Below, piece after piece: positions 8,753 to 17,395 of a DNA stretch of 64,000 nucleotides (positions are counted from its first letter, which is position 1; every line of letters starts with the position of its first letter). The stretch is from JANSWP01 sp041941305. Lineage in GTDB: Bacteria; Bacteroidota; Bacteroidia; Chitinophagales; Saprospiraceae. The position numbers and the translations under genes are program-made. The notes under the pieces were generated by a model. The model did not search any database. It had not been told where the DNA came from and saw nothing but the letters and a program-made list of their open reading frames with translations. The DNA lies in the NCBI GenBank assembly GCA_041941305.1, contig JBGTQJ010000001.1, positions 186,001 through 250,000 of the forward strand, read 5' to 3'.

Positions 8753-9168
8753 GAGTGGAATTTGAGTTTTAGAGTTTTGCATTCCGTCTGCAATGTTTTG
8801 TTTAGTAGTTCACGTTACAAAAAACCAAAAGCAGAATAGATCACATGTTTTAGAATTCTTCTAAAAAAACGAGTATTTGAAAAACATATTTTGAGCTTAA
8901 GGATTTGAGTGGTTAGTTTTTTCTACTATACACTTTTTTGAAAGTCGTGAAAAACGCCAATGAAGATGACCAAAATTTCAAATGTGTAGGCTAGATAAAA
9001 GAATTTAAGGCTTTTTGGAACTTTGATGTATGGAACTCGCCTTTTTTTGCCAAACTATTTATTTTCGCACCTTCTTTTGAAAAAGCTCGTAAATAAGGGT
9101 TTGATAATAAACAATTGGTCAATCATCCAATCCCTTAAAAATAATTTACGAATCGAAAAAAATCTAAA
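8753..9168. other. Divergent promoter region between barrel gene and asnS
   Basis: No gene is seen here. A short perfect hairpin ttttagaa/ttctaaaa lies at 8848-8866. TATTTTCG at 9060-9067 is one base from the Bacteroidota -7 consensus and could be the asnS promoter, leaving a ~95-nt leader; no well-spaced -33 element is visible. Confidence 0.35.
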
Positions 9169-10626
9169 ATGAGACGTACAGAAATTGCTACTGTTTTGAC
9201 AGCAGACTTTCAGAAAGAAAAGTTAGACCAGTCTGTATTGGTAAAAGGTTGGGTAAGGGCTTTCCGCGCCAACCGATTTATTCAACTCAACGACGGTTCT
9301 TGCTTCAATAATATTCAGATAGTTGTTGATTTTGAGAATTTTGATGAAAACATATTAAACAAGATCAAATTCCATTCATGTATTGCTGTAACTGGAAAGT
9401 TGGTTGAATCTCAGGGAGCAGGTCAGACTGTTGAAATTTTAGCCGAAAATATTGATGTTTTGGGAGAATCCAACCCTGAAGAATACCACCTTCAGCCGAA
9501 GCGCATGACAATGGAATATTTGCGTGAGAAAGCACATTTTAGAATGCGTACCAATACGTTTAGTGCTGTTTTTCGTATTCGCCATGCCGTAGCCTTTGCT
9601 ATCAATAAATATTTCAATGACAGAGGATATTATTACATGCATACGCCAATCATTACAGGAAGTGATGCTGAAGGAGCAGGTGAAATGTTTCACGTAACGA
9701 CTTTGGATGTAGGCAACCCGCCAAAAGATGAAGATGGCAAGGTAGACTATAAGGAAGATTTCTTTGGGAAAGCCACCAACTTAACCGTTTCAGGTCAGTT
9801 GCAAGGTGAAATTGCAGCATTGGCCCTGGGTAAGATTTATACCTTCGGACCTACTTTTCGTGCTGAAAATTCGCACACTCCACGCCACCTGGCTGAATTT
9901 TGGATGATTGAACCTGAAGTTGCTTTTTTCGATATATTCGACAACATGGATTTGGCAGAAGATTTCACCAAATACCTCATCAATCACATTTTAGAAAATT
10001 ATCCGGATGATTTGGCTTTTCTCGATCAAAGAATTAAAAATGAGGAGAAAAACCTTCCGCAGGATAAGCGTCGCCCAATGGGCTTGGTAGAAATGTTGCG
10101 CTTTGTAGTTGATAATGATTTTGAAAGAATCACTTATACCGAAGCTATTCGAATATTGAAAAACTCTAAACCTTATAAAAAAGGAAGATTTGAATTTCCG
10201 GTAGAATGGGGAACAGATTTACAGTCTGAGCACGAGCGGTATTTGGTAGAAAAGAAATTTAAGAAACCCGTTATCGTTCGAGATTACCCTGCAAAAATCA
10301 AAGCCTTTTACATGCGACTCAACGATAGAGATGAAAATGTACCCGGTGATACGGTAGCTGCCATGGATGTTTTATTCCCTTATATTGGTGAAGTCATTGG
10401 GGGTTCTCAAAGGGAAGAACGACACGATTTATTGGTTGGCAAAATTAACGAGTTGGGAATTCCTGAAGAAGAGTTGTGGTGGTACCTTGAATTGCGAAAA
10501 TTTGGAGGTTGCCCACATGCAGGCTTTGGATTGGGCTTTGAAAGAATGGTACAGTTTATTACAGGAATGAATAATATTCGAGATGTCATTGCTTTTCCAA
10601 GAACACCTGGGAATGCAGAGTTTTAA
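9169..10626 (+). CDS. asnS: Asparaginyl-tRNA synthetase
   Basis: A 485-residue class IIb aminoacyl-tRNA synthetase, which charges tRNA-Asn with asparagine in the cytoplasm. The N-terminal OB-fold anticodon-binding domain (residues about 1-115, VKGWVRAFRANRFIQLNDGS) is followed by the catalytic domain. Motif 2 is visible as GPTFRAENSHTPRHLAEFWM, and motif 3 as HAGFGLGFERMVQFITGM near the C-terminus. Length and ending (IAFPRTPGNAEF) are typical of bacterial AsnRS rather than AspRS. It is a stand-alone gene, followed by a strong bidirectional hairpin. Confidence 0.97.
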   Translation: MRRTEIATVLTADFQKEKLDQSVLVKGWVRAFRANRFIQLNDGSCFNNIQIVVDFENFDENILNKIKFHSCIAVTGKLVESQGAGQTVEILAENIDVLGESNPEEYHLQPKRMTMEYLREKAHFRMRTNTFSAVFRIRHAVAFAINKYFNDRGYYYMHTPIITGSDAEGAGEMFHVTTLDVGNPPKDEDGKVDYKEDFFGKATNLTVSGQLQGEIAALALGKIYTFGPTFRAENSHTPRHLAEFWMIEPEVAFFDIFDNMDLAEDFTKYLINHILENYPDDLAFLDQRIKNEEKNLPQDKRRPMGLVEMLRFVVDNDFERITYTEAIRILKNSKPYKKGRFEFPVEWGTDLQSEHERYLVEKKFKKPVIVRDYPAKIKAFYMRLNDRDENVPGDTVAAMDVLFPYIGEVIGGSQREERHDLLVGKINELGIPEEELWWYLELRKFGGCPHAGFGLGFERMVQFITGMNNIRDVIAFPRTPGNAEF

Positions 10627-10639
10627 AAAACCAGGTACT

Positions 10640-10674
10640 GGTTGCTGGTTGCTAGGTTCTAGCAACCAGCAACC
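10640..10674. terminator. 16-bp perfect hairpin between convergent genes
   Basis: ggttgctggttgctag (10640-10655), loop gtt, ctagcaaccagcaacc (10659-10674). The perfect 16-bp stem lies 14 bases after the asnS stop, with T-rich sequence on its right, and separates asnS from the minus-strand gene that ends at 10702. It most likely terminates transcription from both sides. The stem is a tandem of a ggttgct unit, like the other unit-built hairpins in this window. Confidence 0.75.
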
Positions 10675-10701
10675 TAATTAATTTTCTTTTTTACCATAAA
10701 A

Positions 10702-11430
10702 TCAGGAGTTCTTCAACCTCATTTTTCTCAAAATACTATTTAAATCGCTTTCTAAATTTTGTGCCTGTTCGGTATATCCATGATTGTGGTTATTGGCAAT
10801 TTGGCTAAGCAGGTTTTCATCCAGTTGGTCCATTCTTAAACCAGCCAATACACTTGTCCATTCTACATTTTCTTTGTAATACTTAAAGGACAGCTCGTCC
10901 ATCTTTCCAGGATTACTCTCCAGAATTGCAATTAAATCATTGAAAGTCCTGATAGCTTTTTCATAGGTTCCTGCTTGAAATTGTTCATGCGCTTTTTCAA
11001 ACAATTTATAAAAGGGCTTCAGCAATTCATCGGTACTATCTCCCATCGTTTGACTGGAAATCGGAGCACTGTAAAACTTGTCTGCCAAGGCTTCATTGGA
11101 ATAATTTTTGGTTCCCCACCAGCTCATGCCAAATCCCAGAAGCAATATTATACTTGCAGCCAATGCTATTCTTCTATACAACACACCTGCTTTACGAATC
11201 CCAACCACTACATTTTTTTCCTTAAGGTCAGCCCCCCATTTGGCAACTTCCCTTTCAAAGTCTTCCTGTTCCAGGTGCTGAAAGCCCTTAAAAATAGTCT
11301 GATAAGCTGCTACCTCCTGCTTCAGTTCAGGATTGGAAGCCAGTTGGGACTTAAAGTCTGATAATTCTGAATCACTCAATGAGCCATCCAGATAAGCTTT
11401 TATATTTTCCAGGTTCTGTTCCATAATCAT
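10702..11430 (-). CDS. Putative membrane-anchored anti-sigma-like protein
   Basis: A 242-residue protein; ATG at 11424 (MEQNLENIKAYLDGSLSDSE) is an equally good start. The N-terminal ~80 residues resemble the cytoplasmic part of Bacteroidota anti-sigma/zf-HC2-like regulators (an AYLDGSLSDSEL.. helix followed by FKSQLASNPELKQEV). One transmembrane helix spans about 87-106 (IALAASIILLLGFGMSWWG). The periplasmic C-terminal part is helical and TPR-like (EQFQAGTYEKAIRTFNDLIAI). It lies 23 bases after the sigma factor stop codon, so the two are probably co-transcribed and act as a sigma/anti-sigma pair. That role rests on context and architecture, not a diagnostic motif. Confidence 0.65.
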   Translation of the reverse strand: MIMEQNLENIKAYLDGSLSDSELSDFKSQLASNPELKQEVAAYQTIFKGFQHLEQEDFEREVAKWGADLKEKNVVVGIRKAGVLYRRIALAASIILLLGFGMSWWGTKNYSNEALADKFYSAPISSQTMGDSTDELLKPFYKLFEKAHEQFQAGTYEKAIRTFNDLIAILESNPGKMDELSFKYYKENVEWTSVLAGLRMDQLDENLLSQIANNHNHGYTEQAQNLESDLNSILRKMRLKNS

Positions 11431-11453
11431 TTATGGTTTTGAGAAGTCAATTT

Positions 11454-11990
11454 TTACATCAACTTCCTCATTTTTTTTAAACAATCAAATTGTCCTTTCC
11501 TAACTGCACCTTCACTTGGCATTCCCAAGGTTTCAGCAACAGCATCTTTTGAATAGCCTTTAATAAAAATCAGGGTTAAAATATTTCGGCAGCGTTCGTC
11601 CAGTTGTTTGAGCAGATTTTGGACAAGTTCCTTTGTATGTTTTTGTTCGGTCTCCAGTTCGATACTTGGTGGTATTGAGACATCAGGGATTTCGTCAGAA
11701 ACCACTTTTGAATTGCTTTTTTGATGGCAAAGCTTTTTTCCTATTCCAAAAAGGTAAGTGCGCAAGGCACTTTGAAGCGGTAATTCCAAACCTTCATTTT
11801 TCACCTTCCTGTGAAAAATAATCATCACATCCTGATATTTTTCTATAGCCGCTTCTTTATCTATTCCACAAAACTTCATAATAAACATTAAAAAAGCCTG
11901 GCTATGCATGTCGAAAAAATCTTTCCAGATGAGTTGATTTCCGGTTTTCAATTTTTTCAAAAGTGCTTCATCCTCCCTGTATTTATTCAT
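11454..11990 (-). CDS. RNA polymerase sigma factor, ECF (sigma-70) family
   Basis: 178 residues, the usual ECF size. Region 2 lies in the N-terminal half (YREDEALLKKLKTGNQLIWKDFF ... IEKYQDVMIIFHRKV). Region 4 lies at the C-terminus (LLKQLDERCRNILTLIFIKGYSKDAVAETLGM), with a helix-turn-helix that recognises the -35-like element. It is the first gene of a two-gene minus-strand unit with the putative membrane anti-sigma protein. Targets are unknown; in Bacteroidota such pairs often control envelope genes. Confidence 0.85.
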   Translation of the reverse strand: MNKYREDEALLKKLKTGNQLIWKDFFDMHSQAFLMFIMKFCGIDKEAAIEKYQDVMIIFHRKVKNEGLELPLQSALRTYLFGIGKKLCHQKSNSKVVSDEIPDVSIPPSIELETEQKHTKELVQNLLKQLDERCRNILTLIFIKGYSKDAVAETLGMPSEGAVRKGQFDCLKKMRKLM

Positions 11991-12536
11991 TGATGACTAG
12001 AATTTGGCAAGTGTTACAAAAATTGTTGTGAAAATAATTTTTTTTAACCATTTCGGTAACACATCTATTTTTCCCATCAATAAGAAAGTGAAATGCGAAA
12101 AGAATGCATTCCTCCAAAAAATCAATACTCCCACATCAAACACCCTTTATGCTTATGAATCCCATGAAAACAAAGTGGAGAGCGAGCATGTGGACACATT
12201 GCTCCATAATAGTCTCGCCTCTTTCACTTTTTGATATGGCTTTGATAAAAAAAACAAAATCTAGAAAACCTAAACAGTATAGTCTTATCGATACAAAAAT
12301 ATAGTTCAAGCAATAACGCTTAGAAGTTAAAAGATTAGCGGTTTTTGCTCTACACTCAGGGGCAACAAATTGAGTGAGCACAGTAATCATTTTTCGCCGG
12401 GCAAGATAACTTGCCTGGCTTTTTTGTTCCCAAACAATTTTAGACCAAATAATACCCAACCAAAAAGCAATTTGTCCTGTCATTATTTTAAAAATCCCTA
12501 ATTTCCACGCTGAAAAAAAATTCCTAAAAATAGTTT
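11991..12536. other. Non-coding interval upstream of the sigma factor gene
   Basis: A 546-base AT-rich interval between divergent genes. No reading frame in it looks protein-like. It must hold the sigma factor promoter (minus strand) and the promoter of the gene at 12537. The only strong element is the plus-strand terminator at 12397-12426, which has no recognised gene in front of it. Confidence 0.5.
12397..12426 (+). terminator. Orphan rho-independent terminator
   Basis: The stem ccgggcaag/cttgcctgg (one G-T pair), loop ataa, is followed by cttttttg. It is oriented for plus-strand transcripts, but no plus-strand coding sequence is recognised in the preceding ~400 bases, so it may end a small RNA. 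The sequence just before it contains another short stem, cactca/tgagtg. Confidence 0.6.
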
Positions 12537-13274
12537 ATGAAGCAATTTGCGCTTTCTTGTTTTCTATTAATCACGGCTTTTTGCAATGCCCAAACTGTAA
12601 AAAATTTAAGGCATGAAATCAAGGCTGATAAAGTGATGATTTATTACCAATTGCCTGATTTCAATGAACGTTTTGTTTTTAATGTTTCCGTCTTGTGTTC
12701 AATAGATGGTGGTGAGCGTTTTGAACTGGAAAATGTACAGGGCGATATGGGCAATAATATTAGAGCCAATCTAGAGACTTACAAAGTCATTTGGGATTAT
12801 AAAAAGGAAGTAAATCAATTAATTAATCCGGAATTTTGGGTTTCACTGGAGCTGGTCAGATTAGATCCTCCAGAAGGAATCTCTAGACTTGAGCCTAAGG
12901 AAAAAATACGAACTCCCGAACAAAGAAGCTGGTACATAGGCTATAATGGCAGCTTTGGTTATGAAAACCAGTCTTTAGGCTGGCGTATCGCTAATATGGG
13001 AAAAGTAGGAGGGTTTTTGGCATTTAGTGTCGACCCGCAAGATACAGGAGTTGGTACCATTACAGGAGGTCCAATGATCCGATTGACACCTAAGCAAACC
13101 TATCAGATACACTACTATTTCGGAACGGGAATTGGTGATTATTTTGACGAAATAACCTTTGAATCCGGGATCATCCAAAACTTCGGAAACCTTTCACTTG
13201 CATTGGGAATGAACTTTGAAACAGGAGTAGATGAAACCAATTTCGTTTTTGGTTTTGGAGTTAAATTCAAATGA
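12537..13274 (+). CDS. Hypothetical secreted/outer-membrane protein
   Basis: 245 residues with a clear signal peptide (MKQFALSCFLLITAFCNAQT). The first half contains a beta-sandwich-like segment (KVMIYYQLPDFNERFVFNVSVLCSIDGGERFEL, IWDYKKEV) of a type found at the start of many Bacteroidota envelope proteins. The second half (from about residue 125, SWYIGYNGSFGYENQ) looks like a small outer-membrane barrel: glycine-rich alternating strands end in FVFGFGVKFK with a terminal aromatic-polar pattern. No named family is recognised and no operon partner is evident. Confidence 0.7.
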   Translation: MKQFALSCFLLITAFCNAQTVKNLRHEIKADKVMIYYQLPDFNERFVFNVSVLCSIDGGERFELENVQGDMGNNIRANLETYKVIWDYKKEVNQLINPEFWVSLELVRLDPPEGISRLEPKEKIRTPEQRSWYIGYNGSFGYENQSLGWRIANMGKVGGFLAFSVDPQDTGVGTITGGPMIRLTPKQTYQIHYYFGTGIGDYFDEITFESGIIQNFGNLSLALGMNFETGVDETNFVFGFGVKFK

Positions 13275-13587
13275 TGTTCGCGCCACATATCTGTACTAAG
13301 GAGGGTTTTGGCAACTTGCTTTAAGAAAGGATTGAATAGAATTCATACTTCTCATGAAATAGTTTCTTGAAACAATTAGCTGTTAAATAAAACTCTTTGT
13401 CGAGATATTGGGTTATGTGTCGAGAAGATTGAATCACTCATCTGTAAGTGGTTCCCAAATGCATCTTTAGGAATAAATTTGTGTCTATATAAATGTGCAT
13501 TCACCCGAAATTAATACTTTTTAAAACATTCTTGGGGTTTTTATAATGTCCAAGAATTATTTTTCACCTGACTGAATTAAAACAATC
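13275..13587. other. Intergenic interval with a 7-bp hairpin
   Basis: No gene is visible. A hairpin ttcttgg/ccaagaa at about 13528-13557 lies shortly before the gene at 13588 and may lie in its leader. Otherwise the interval is featureless AT-rich DNA. Confidence 0.4.
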
Positions 13588-14418
13588 ATGAAGAAATCAC
13601 CTGCACTGTTGGCGCTGCTATTGGCGTTGACCACTCCTCTGCTATCCGCAGAAATTCCAGAAATTAAATGCCGGAAAATGATCATCGATTTCGAAGGAAT
13701 CATGAGTCCTGCTGAAGTTGCATCCAAAGATCTGCTTCAAGGCATTTGGATCAACAAAAATGAAGCTGCCAATACAGAAGAAAGGCTTCAGTTCAATGAT
13801 TCTGGAACCATTGACATCATTATCAACCAATCAGGCAAAACTGCTGATTACAAGCAAGCTTATTGGCACACAGAGACAATTGAAGGAAAAGCACTGCTGG
13901 TTTGGAAAGAAACCGGAGCCTGCGAACGATTCCTTAAAATTGACCTCACTTGTGAAGGCATCACTTTGACTGACCTGGTAAGCGATACAGATGTCCATCT
14001 TACTTACTTGCCAAAAGAGAACGGTTCAAGAATTGACTTTCTCAAAAATTCACTTTATGGAGGTTGGACAAACGTGACCTATCCTTTCGATATCGCCGAA
14101 AATAAAGGCGATTGTGGTACGACCCAAATCATGAAGGGTGCCTTTCTCAGCTACAACTTTAAGGTAGATGGCAGTTATTCCAAGCGATGGGGAAATTCCA
14201 AAACGACCTTTGTTGAAAATGGTCATTGGGAAATTTCCAAGGATGGCAATCATATTTTACTGCATGTTGGAAAGGAACTTTCTGAAAATGGAAGAAAAGA
14301 TATTGCCAGGATTAAGATGATTGATATGGACAAGCTGGTACTTGAGCAATCTCTTAATTCTCCTGATTTAGAGGATTCCTTTTGTACCAAAAAGAAAGAC
14401 TTTGTTTTTGTGAAATAA
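13588..14418 (+). CDS. Hypothetical secreted protein with two lipocalin-like domains
   Basis: 276 residues with a signal peptide (MKKSPALLALLLALTTPLLSAE). Two weakly similar halves each resemble the lipocalin-like beta-barrel of Bacteroidota envelope proteins. One starts LLQGIWINKNEAANTEERLQF (about 49-130); the other starts LYGGWTNV and continues to GHWEISKDGNHILLHVG (about 155-260). Each half has the usual order: a W near the first strand, a middle strand, then a W-containing strand. Four Cys residues (CERFL, LTCEG, GDCGT, FCTKK) could form disulfides. Ligand unknown. Confidence 0.7.
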   Translation: MKKSPALLALLLALTTPLLSAEIPEIKCRKMIIDFEGIMSPAEVASKDLLQGIWINKNEAANTEERLQFNDSGTIDIIINQSGKTADYKQAYWHTETIEGKALLVWKETGACERFLKIDLTCEGITLTDLVSDTDVHLTYLPKENGSRIDFLKNSLYGGWTNVTYPFDIAENKGDCGTTQIMKGAFLSYNFKVDGSYSKRWGNSKTTFVENGHWEISKDGNHILLHVGKELSENGRKDIARIKMIDMDKLVLEQSLNSPDLEDSFCTKKKDFVFVK

Positions 14419-14426
14419 AATATAGA

Positions 14427-14749
14427 GGTTGTATCATAAGTCACGCCGCCGCAAGCGGCGGCGAACAATATTTCCTGGAGGCACTCATTTTTAAAATTTT
14501 GCAAGCAAAATTTTAAAAATGAGTGCCTCCAAAGAATTTTCTTCGGTGGGTTTTGCAGCCGAAGGTGGGCGCAATTCAATTTGTCGCGTATAGAGCGCAT
14601 CAACTGTAATTGGCGGAGTCTCTCGGAGAGGACTCCGACCACGTAAAAAGCCAATTCCAAGATGCCGCCGAGTCCTCTTCGAGAGACTCCACTTGTTACT
14701 GCAGATGCGACAAATTGAAATACACCCCCGAAGGTCTTATGAGACAGCC
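14427..14749. mobile_element. MITE-like palindromic element with nested inverted repeats
   Basis: The whole space between two convergent genes is a nested palindrome. The ends ggttgtatcataag (14427-14440) and cttatgagacagcc (14736-14749) are inverted copies with two mismatches. Inside lie a 9-bp GC stem (14444-14463), a perfect 27-bp stem with a 2-nt loop (14476-14502 with 14505-14531), a 13-bp pair (ttcaatttgtcgc 14575-14587 with 14707-14719) and a 21-bp pair with one mismatch (14615-14635 with 14670-14690). The outer ends resemble the GGCTGTCTCATAA termini of some insertion sequences. No transposase is encoded and no clear target duplication is seen. Confidence 0.6.
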
Positions 14750-14755
14750 CCCAAA

Positions 14756-15553
14756 TCACTTTTTCTTACCTCCATCATTTTTACTCTTTCCTCTCTTTGA
14801 CATTATCGCAACAGAATCCTTTTCTTTTGAGTATGGGTTCAATTTATAGGAAACTCTGAATGCAAGGACTGGCCACCATCTATAGGAGGAAATGCCGTCT
14901 TCAATTATCTTTTCATTGTTAAATCTGTCAATACTTCTCAAAATGTTGGAGCCTTCAATGTCCATCGTTGGACGACCTTTGTAATAAGTTCCAAACTGGA
15001 AGCTAAATCCTAGTTTCTTTTTGGGAATAGCTTTACCAAAGGAAATACCGATATAAGGAGAGAAATTTGAGCGATAGGATAAGGTGCCTTTTACATAACC
15101 TATTTCCCCTGGGGTCAGTCCAATATCGAAAAACGGAAACGTATCTCTTGCTTCACCTTTTACCGAAGCTTCATTGATTGGAAAAAAAGCCAAACCAGCT
15201 ACCGCATTAATATTTATTTTGAAAAGTCTAATCGGACGTTCTACCATAATTTCAAAGTTGCTCATCCGCATATCTGCATCTATGCTGGCATAATATTCAA
15301 ATCTATTGAAATTGGTTTCGTAATCTCTTATTTCAAATCTTGTCGTGTTGTAACCTATTCGGATATTTAGTTTTGGAGTAATTTGAAAAGCTGCATCCAT
15401 TCCAAAAACAGCATTTGTACCTGTCTTAAATCCAAATGCAATCAATTGTTCCTCCTTCCCTGGCTTAACCATTGATATTTCATTTTGACCAAACAACTGA
15501 TTGGCGCAAAACAAAATTGATAAAAATAGTAGCTTTAGGTGCATCCGTTTCAT
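14756..15553 (-). CDS. Hypothetical outer-membrane beta-barrel protein
   Basis: 265 residues with a signal peptide (MKRMHLKLLFLSILFCANQLFGQ; a start at Met4 is also possible). The mature part shows repeated amphipathic strands typical of small Bacteroidota outer-membrane barrels: LIAFGFKTGTNAVFGMDAAF, KLNIRIGYNTTRFEI, FSPYIGISFGKAI, LGFSFQFGTYYKG, WWPVLAFRVSYKL. It ends in a short Lys/Gly-rich tail. No family-specific signature is recognised. The gene is convergent with the lipocalin-like gene, with the palindromic element between them. Confidence 0.72.
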   Translation of the reverse strand: MKRMHLKLLFLSILFCANQLFGQNEISMVKPGKEEQLIAFGFKTGTNAVFGMDAAFQITPKLNIRIGYNTTRFEIRDYETNFNRFEYYASIDADMRMSNFEIMVERPIRLFKININAVAGLAFFPINEASVKGEARDTFPFFDIGLTPGEIGYVKGTLSYRSNFSPYIGISFGKAIPKKKLGFSFQFGTYYKGRPTMDIEGSNILRSIDRFNNEKIIEDGISSYRWWPVLAFRVSYKLNPYSKEKDSVAIMSKRGKSKNDGGKKK

Positions 15554-15948
15554 AAATCCAGTGTATTTAGCGTGCCTCCTTAAGAGATAAATAGCCGCCC
15601 TAGTTTTCTATAATATTTTTGAAAAATCAAGTGCAGGAAGATGAGACGCTTCCTTAAGGATTTTACGATTAGATTGATTAGAAAATTCGATTAGGGTATA
15701 AAGTTAGGCATCGATTGAAGAATATCAAAATTTAAAAAATGTTGTGCTATTCAGATGGTGTTTTTAAACCATATACCAGCACTATGCCAGTACCAGATCC
15801 GATGTAAGTCAATTACTTAAAATAGAAATTGGGTATCCCAATAGGATGTACTATTTTTCGCAAAAATTGAAAAGAATTGTGGTTTGGAGTTCGGGGTTTG
15901 GTGTTTTGACACCAAACCCCGAACTCCAAACCTATAAATACCATTTCC
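15554..15948. other. Divergent intergenic region upstream of the aminopeptidase
   Basis: A 395-base interval without a recognisable gene between the divergent barrel and aminopeptidase genes. Its notable content is the perfect 24-bp hairpin at 15881-15932. Promoters for both genes must lie here, but none matches TAnnTTTG convincingly. Confidence 0.4.
15881..15932 (+). repeat. Perfect 24-bp hairpin ahead of the aminopeptidase start
   Basis: Arms 15881-15904 (ggtttggagttcggggtttg...) and 15909-15932 are exact reverse complements around a 4-base loop (tttg). The right arm ends 16 bases before the ATG at 15949, so in a transcript starting upstream it would lie against the ribosome-binding region. 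There is no T-tract after it. Confidence 0.8.
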
Positions 15949-17337
15949 ATGTTTGGCACCCAGACTTACGTTCAGCGAAGAAAAAAATTATTGTCACAGG
16001 TAGATTCCGGATTGTTGCTTTTTTTGGGCAATAATGATGTCGGGATGAACTATAAAGCGAATACGTATCATTTTCGCCAGGACAGCAATTTCCTTTATTT
16101 TTTTGGAATCGATCAGGCTGGATTGGCAGCAGTCATTGATTTGGATGAAGGTACAGAAACCATTTTTGGCAATGACCTAAGTCTGGATGATATTGTATGG
16201 ATGGGTCCACAACCCACTTTGGCTGAGCTTTCTTCACAAGTAGGGGTCGCCAATGTCAAACCTTCGAGCGATTTGAGTGAAGTTATAAAAAAAGCAAATA
16301 AAGATGGACGAAAAGTTCACTACTTACCGCCATACCGTTACGACAATATGTTTAAGCTGAATGATATGCTTGGCATTGCAATAGGAGAATTGAAGCAAAA
16401 CGCCAGTGTAGATTTCATCAAGGCGGTAGTCGCTCAACGTTCTTATAAAAGTGCAGAGGAAGTAGTAGAACTGGAAAAAGCAGTAGCTACCACAGGTGCC
16501 ATGCATTTAGCAGCCATGCGCGCAGCGAAAGAAGGACAAACCGAAGCAAACCTTGCGGGAATTGTAGAAGGCATTTCCGTTAGCATGGGAGGAGGCCTGT
16601 CTTACCCTGTCATTTTAACCATTAATGGTCAAACCCTTCACAATCACTATCACGGGAATACCCTGACCAAAGGAAAATTGGTATTAGGTGATTTTGGGGC
16701 TGAAACAGCCATGCGCTATGCAGGAGACCTCACCCGCACCTTTCCGGTAGACAATAAATTCACTCAAAAGCAAAAAGATATATACGAAATCGTACTCAAA
16801 GCCGAAGTAGATGCTATTGCTGCTTTGAAACCTGGAATACCTTACCAGCAAATTCACCTTGATGCAGCAAAAATACTTGCCGAAGGCTTGAAATCATTGG
16901 GTTTGATGAAAGGAGATATAGACGAAGCAGTTGCGCAGGGTGCGCATGCCATGTTCTTTCCACATGGGCTTGGTCACATGATCGGTTTGGATGTCCACGA
17001 CATGGAAGACCTGGGAGAAGACTACGTAGGCTATTCCGATACCATAAAAAGAAGTGATCAATTTGGCACCGCCTACTTGCGCCTTGGCCGGGAATTGGAA
17101 GCTGGATTTGTCCTTACAGTTGAGCCAGGTATTTACTTCATCCCCGAGCTCATTGATCAGTGGAAAGCCGAAGGCAAGTTCGAGGACTTTATCAATTATG
17201 ATAAGGTCGAAGCATATCGGGATTTTGGTGGCGCCAGGGTTGAGGACGATGTACTAATTACAGCGGATGGGCACCATATATTGGGGCCTGGTATTGCCAA
17301 GACTGTGGCGGAGGTGGAGGCGGTTCGGAATGGGTAG
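15949..17337 (+). CDS. Xaa-Pro aminopeptidase (peptidase family M24B)
   Basis: 462 residues, matching PepP-type aminopeptidases, which remove an N-terminal residue preceding proline. Residues about 1-130 form the aminopeptidase P N-terminal domain (TQTYVQRRKKLLSQ, NYKANTYHFRQDSNFLYFFGI). The pita-bread metallopeptidase domain follows. Expected dinuclear metal ligands are visible: Asp in LVLGDFGAET, Asp in AGDLTRTFPV, His in HGLGHMIGLDVHD, Glu in LTVEPGIYF and Glu in ARVEDDVLIT. Probably cytoplasmic, since no signal peptide is seen. A perfect 24-bp hairpin precedes the start, and a terminator separates it from the convergent giant gene. Confidence 0.93.
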   Translation: MFGTQTYVQRRKKLLSQVDSGLLLFLGNNDVGMNYKANTYHFRQDSNFLYFFGIDQAGLAAVIDLDEGTETIFGNDLSLDDIVWMGPQPTLAELSSQVGVANVKPSSDLSEVIKKANKDGRKVHYLPPYRYDNMFKLNDMLGIAIGELKQNASVDFIKAVVAQRSYKSAEEVVELEKAVATTGAMHLAAMRAAKEGQTEANLAGIVEGISVSMGGGLSYPVILTINGQTLHNHYHGNTLTKGKLVLGDFGAETAMRYAGDLTRTFPVDNKFTQKQKDIYEIVLKAEVDAIAALKPGIPYQQIHLDAAKILAEGLKSLGLMKGDIDEAVAQGAHAMFFPHGLGHMIGLDVHDMEDLGEDYVGYSDTIKRSDQFGTAYLRLGRELEAGFVLTVEPGIYFIPELIDQWKAEGKFEDFINYDKVEAYRDFGGARVEDDVLITADGHHILGPGIAKTVAEVEAVRNG

Positions 17338-17347
17338 GGGATTTCCT

Positions 17348-17377
17348 CCTTCGCCACACCAAGAGGTGCGGCGAAGG
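17348..17377. terminator. Bidirectional stem-loop between convergent genes
   Basis: The 13-bp stem ccttcgccacacc/ggtgcggcgaagg has one mismatch and loop aaga, flanked by ttt/aaa. It sits between the aminopeptidase stop and the end of the minus-strand giant adhesin gene. Confidence 0.7.
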
Positions 17378-17395
17378 AAACATTCGCAACATAAA

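Noticed and set aside
12136..12483. 115-codon minus-strand frame upstream of the gene at 12537
   Set aside because: Composition is not protein-like and it covers the terminator hairpin. It has no signal peptide or motif that could be supported.
14250..14759. A 169-codon minus-strand frame overlapping the lipocalin-like gene and the palindromic element
   Set aside because: It is antisense to a well-supported gene, its other half is inverted-repeat DNA, and it has no recognisable domain.
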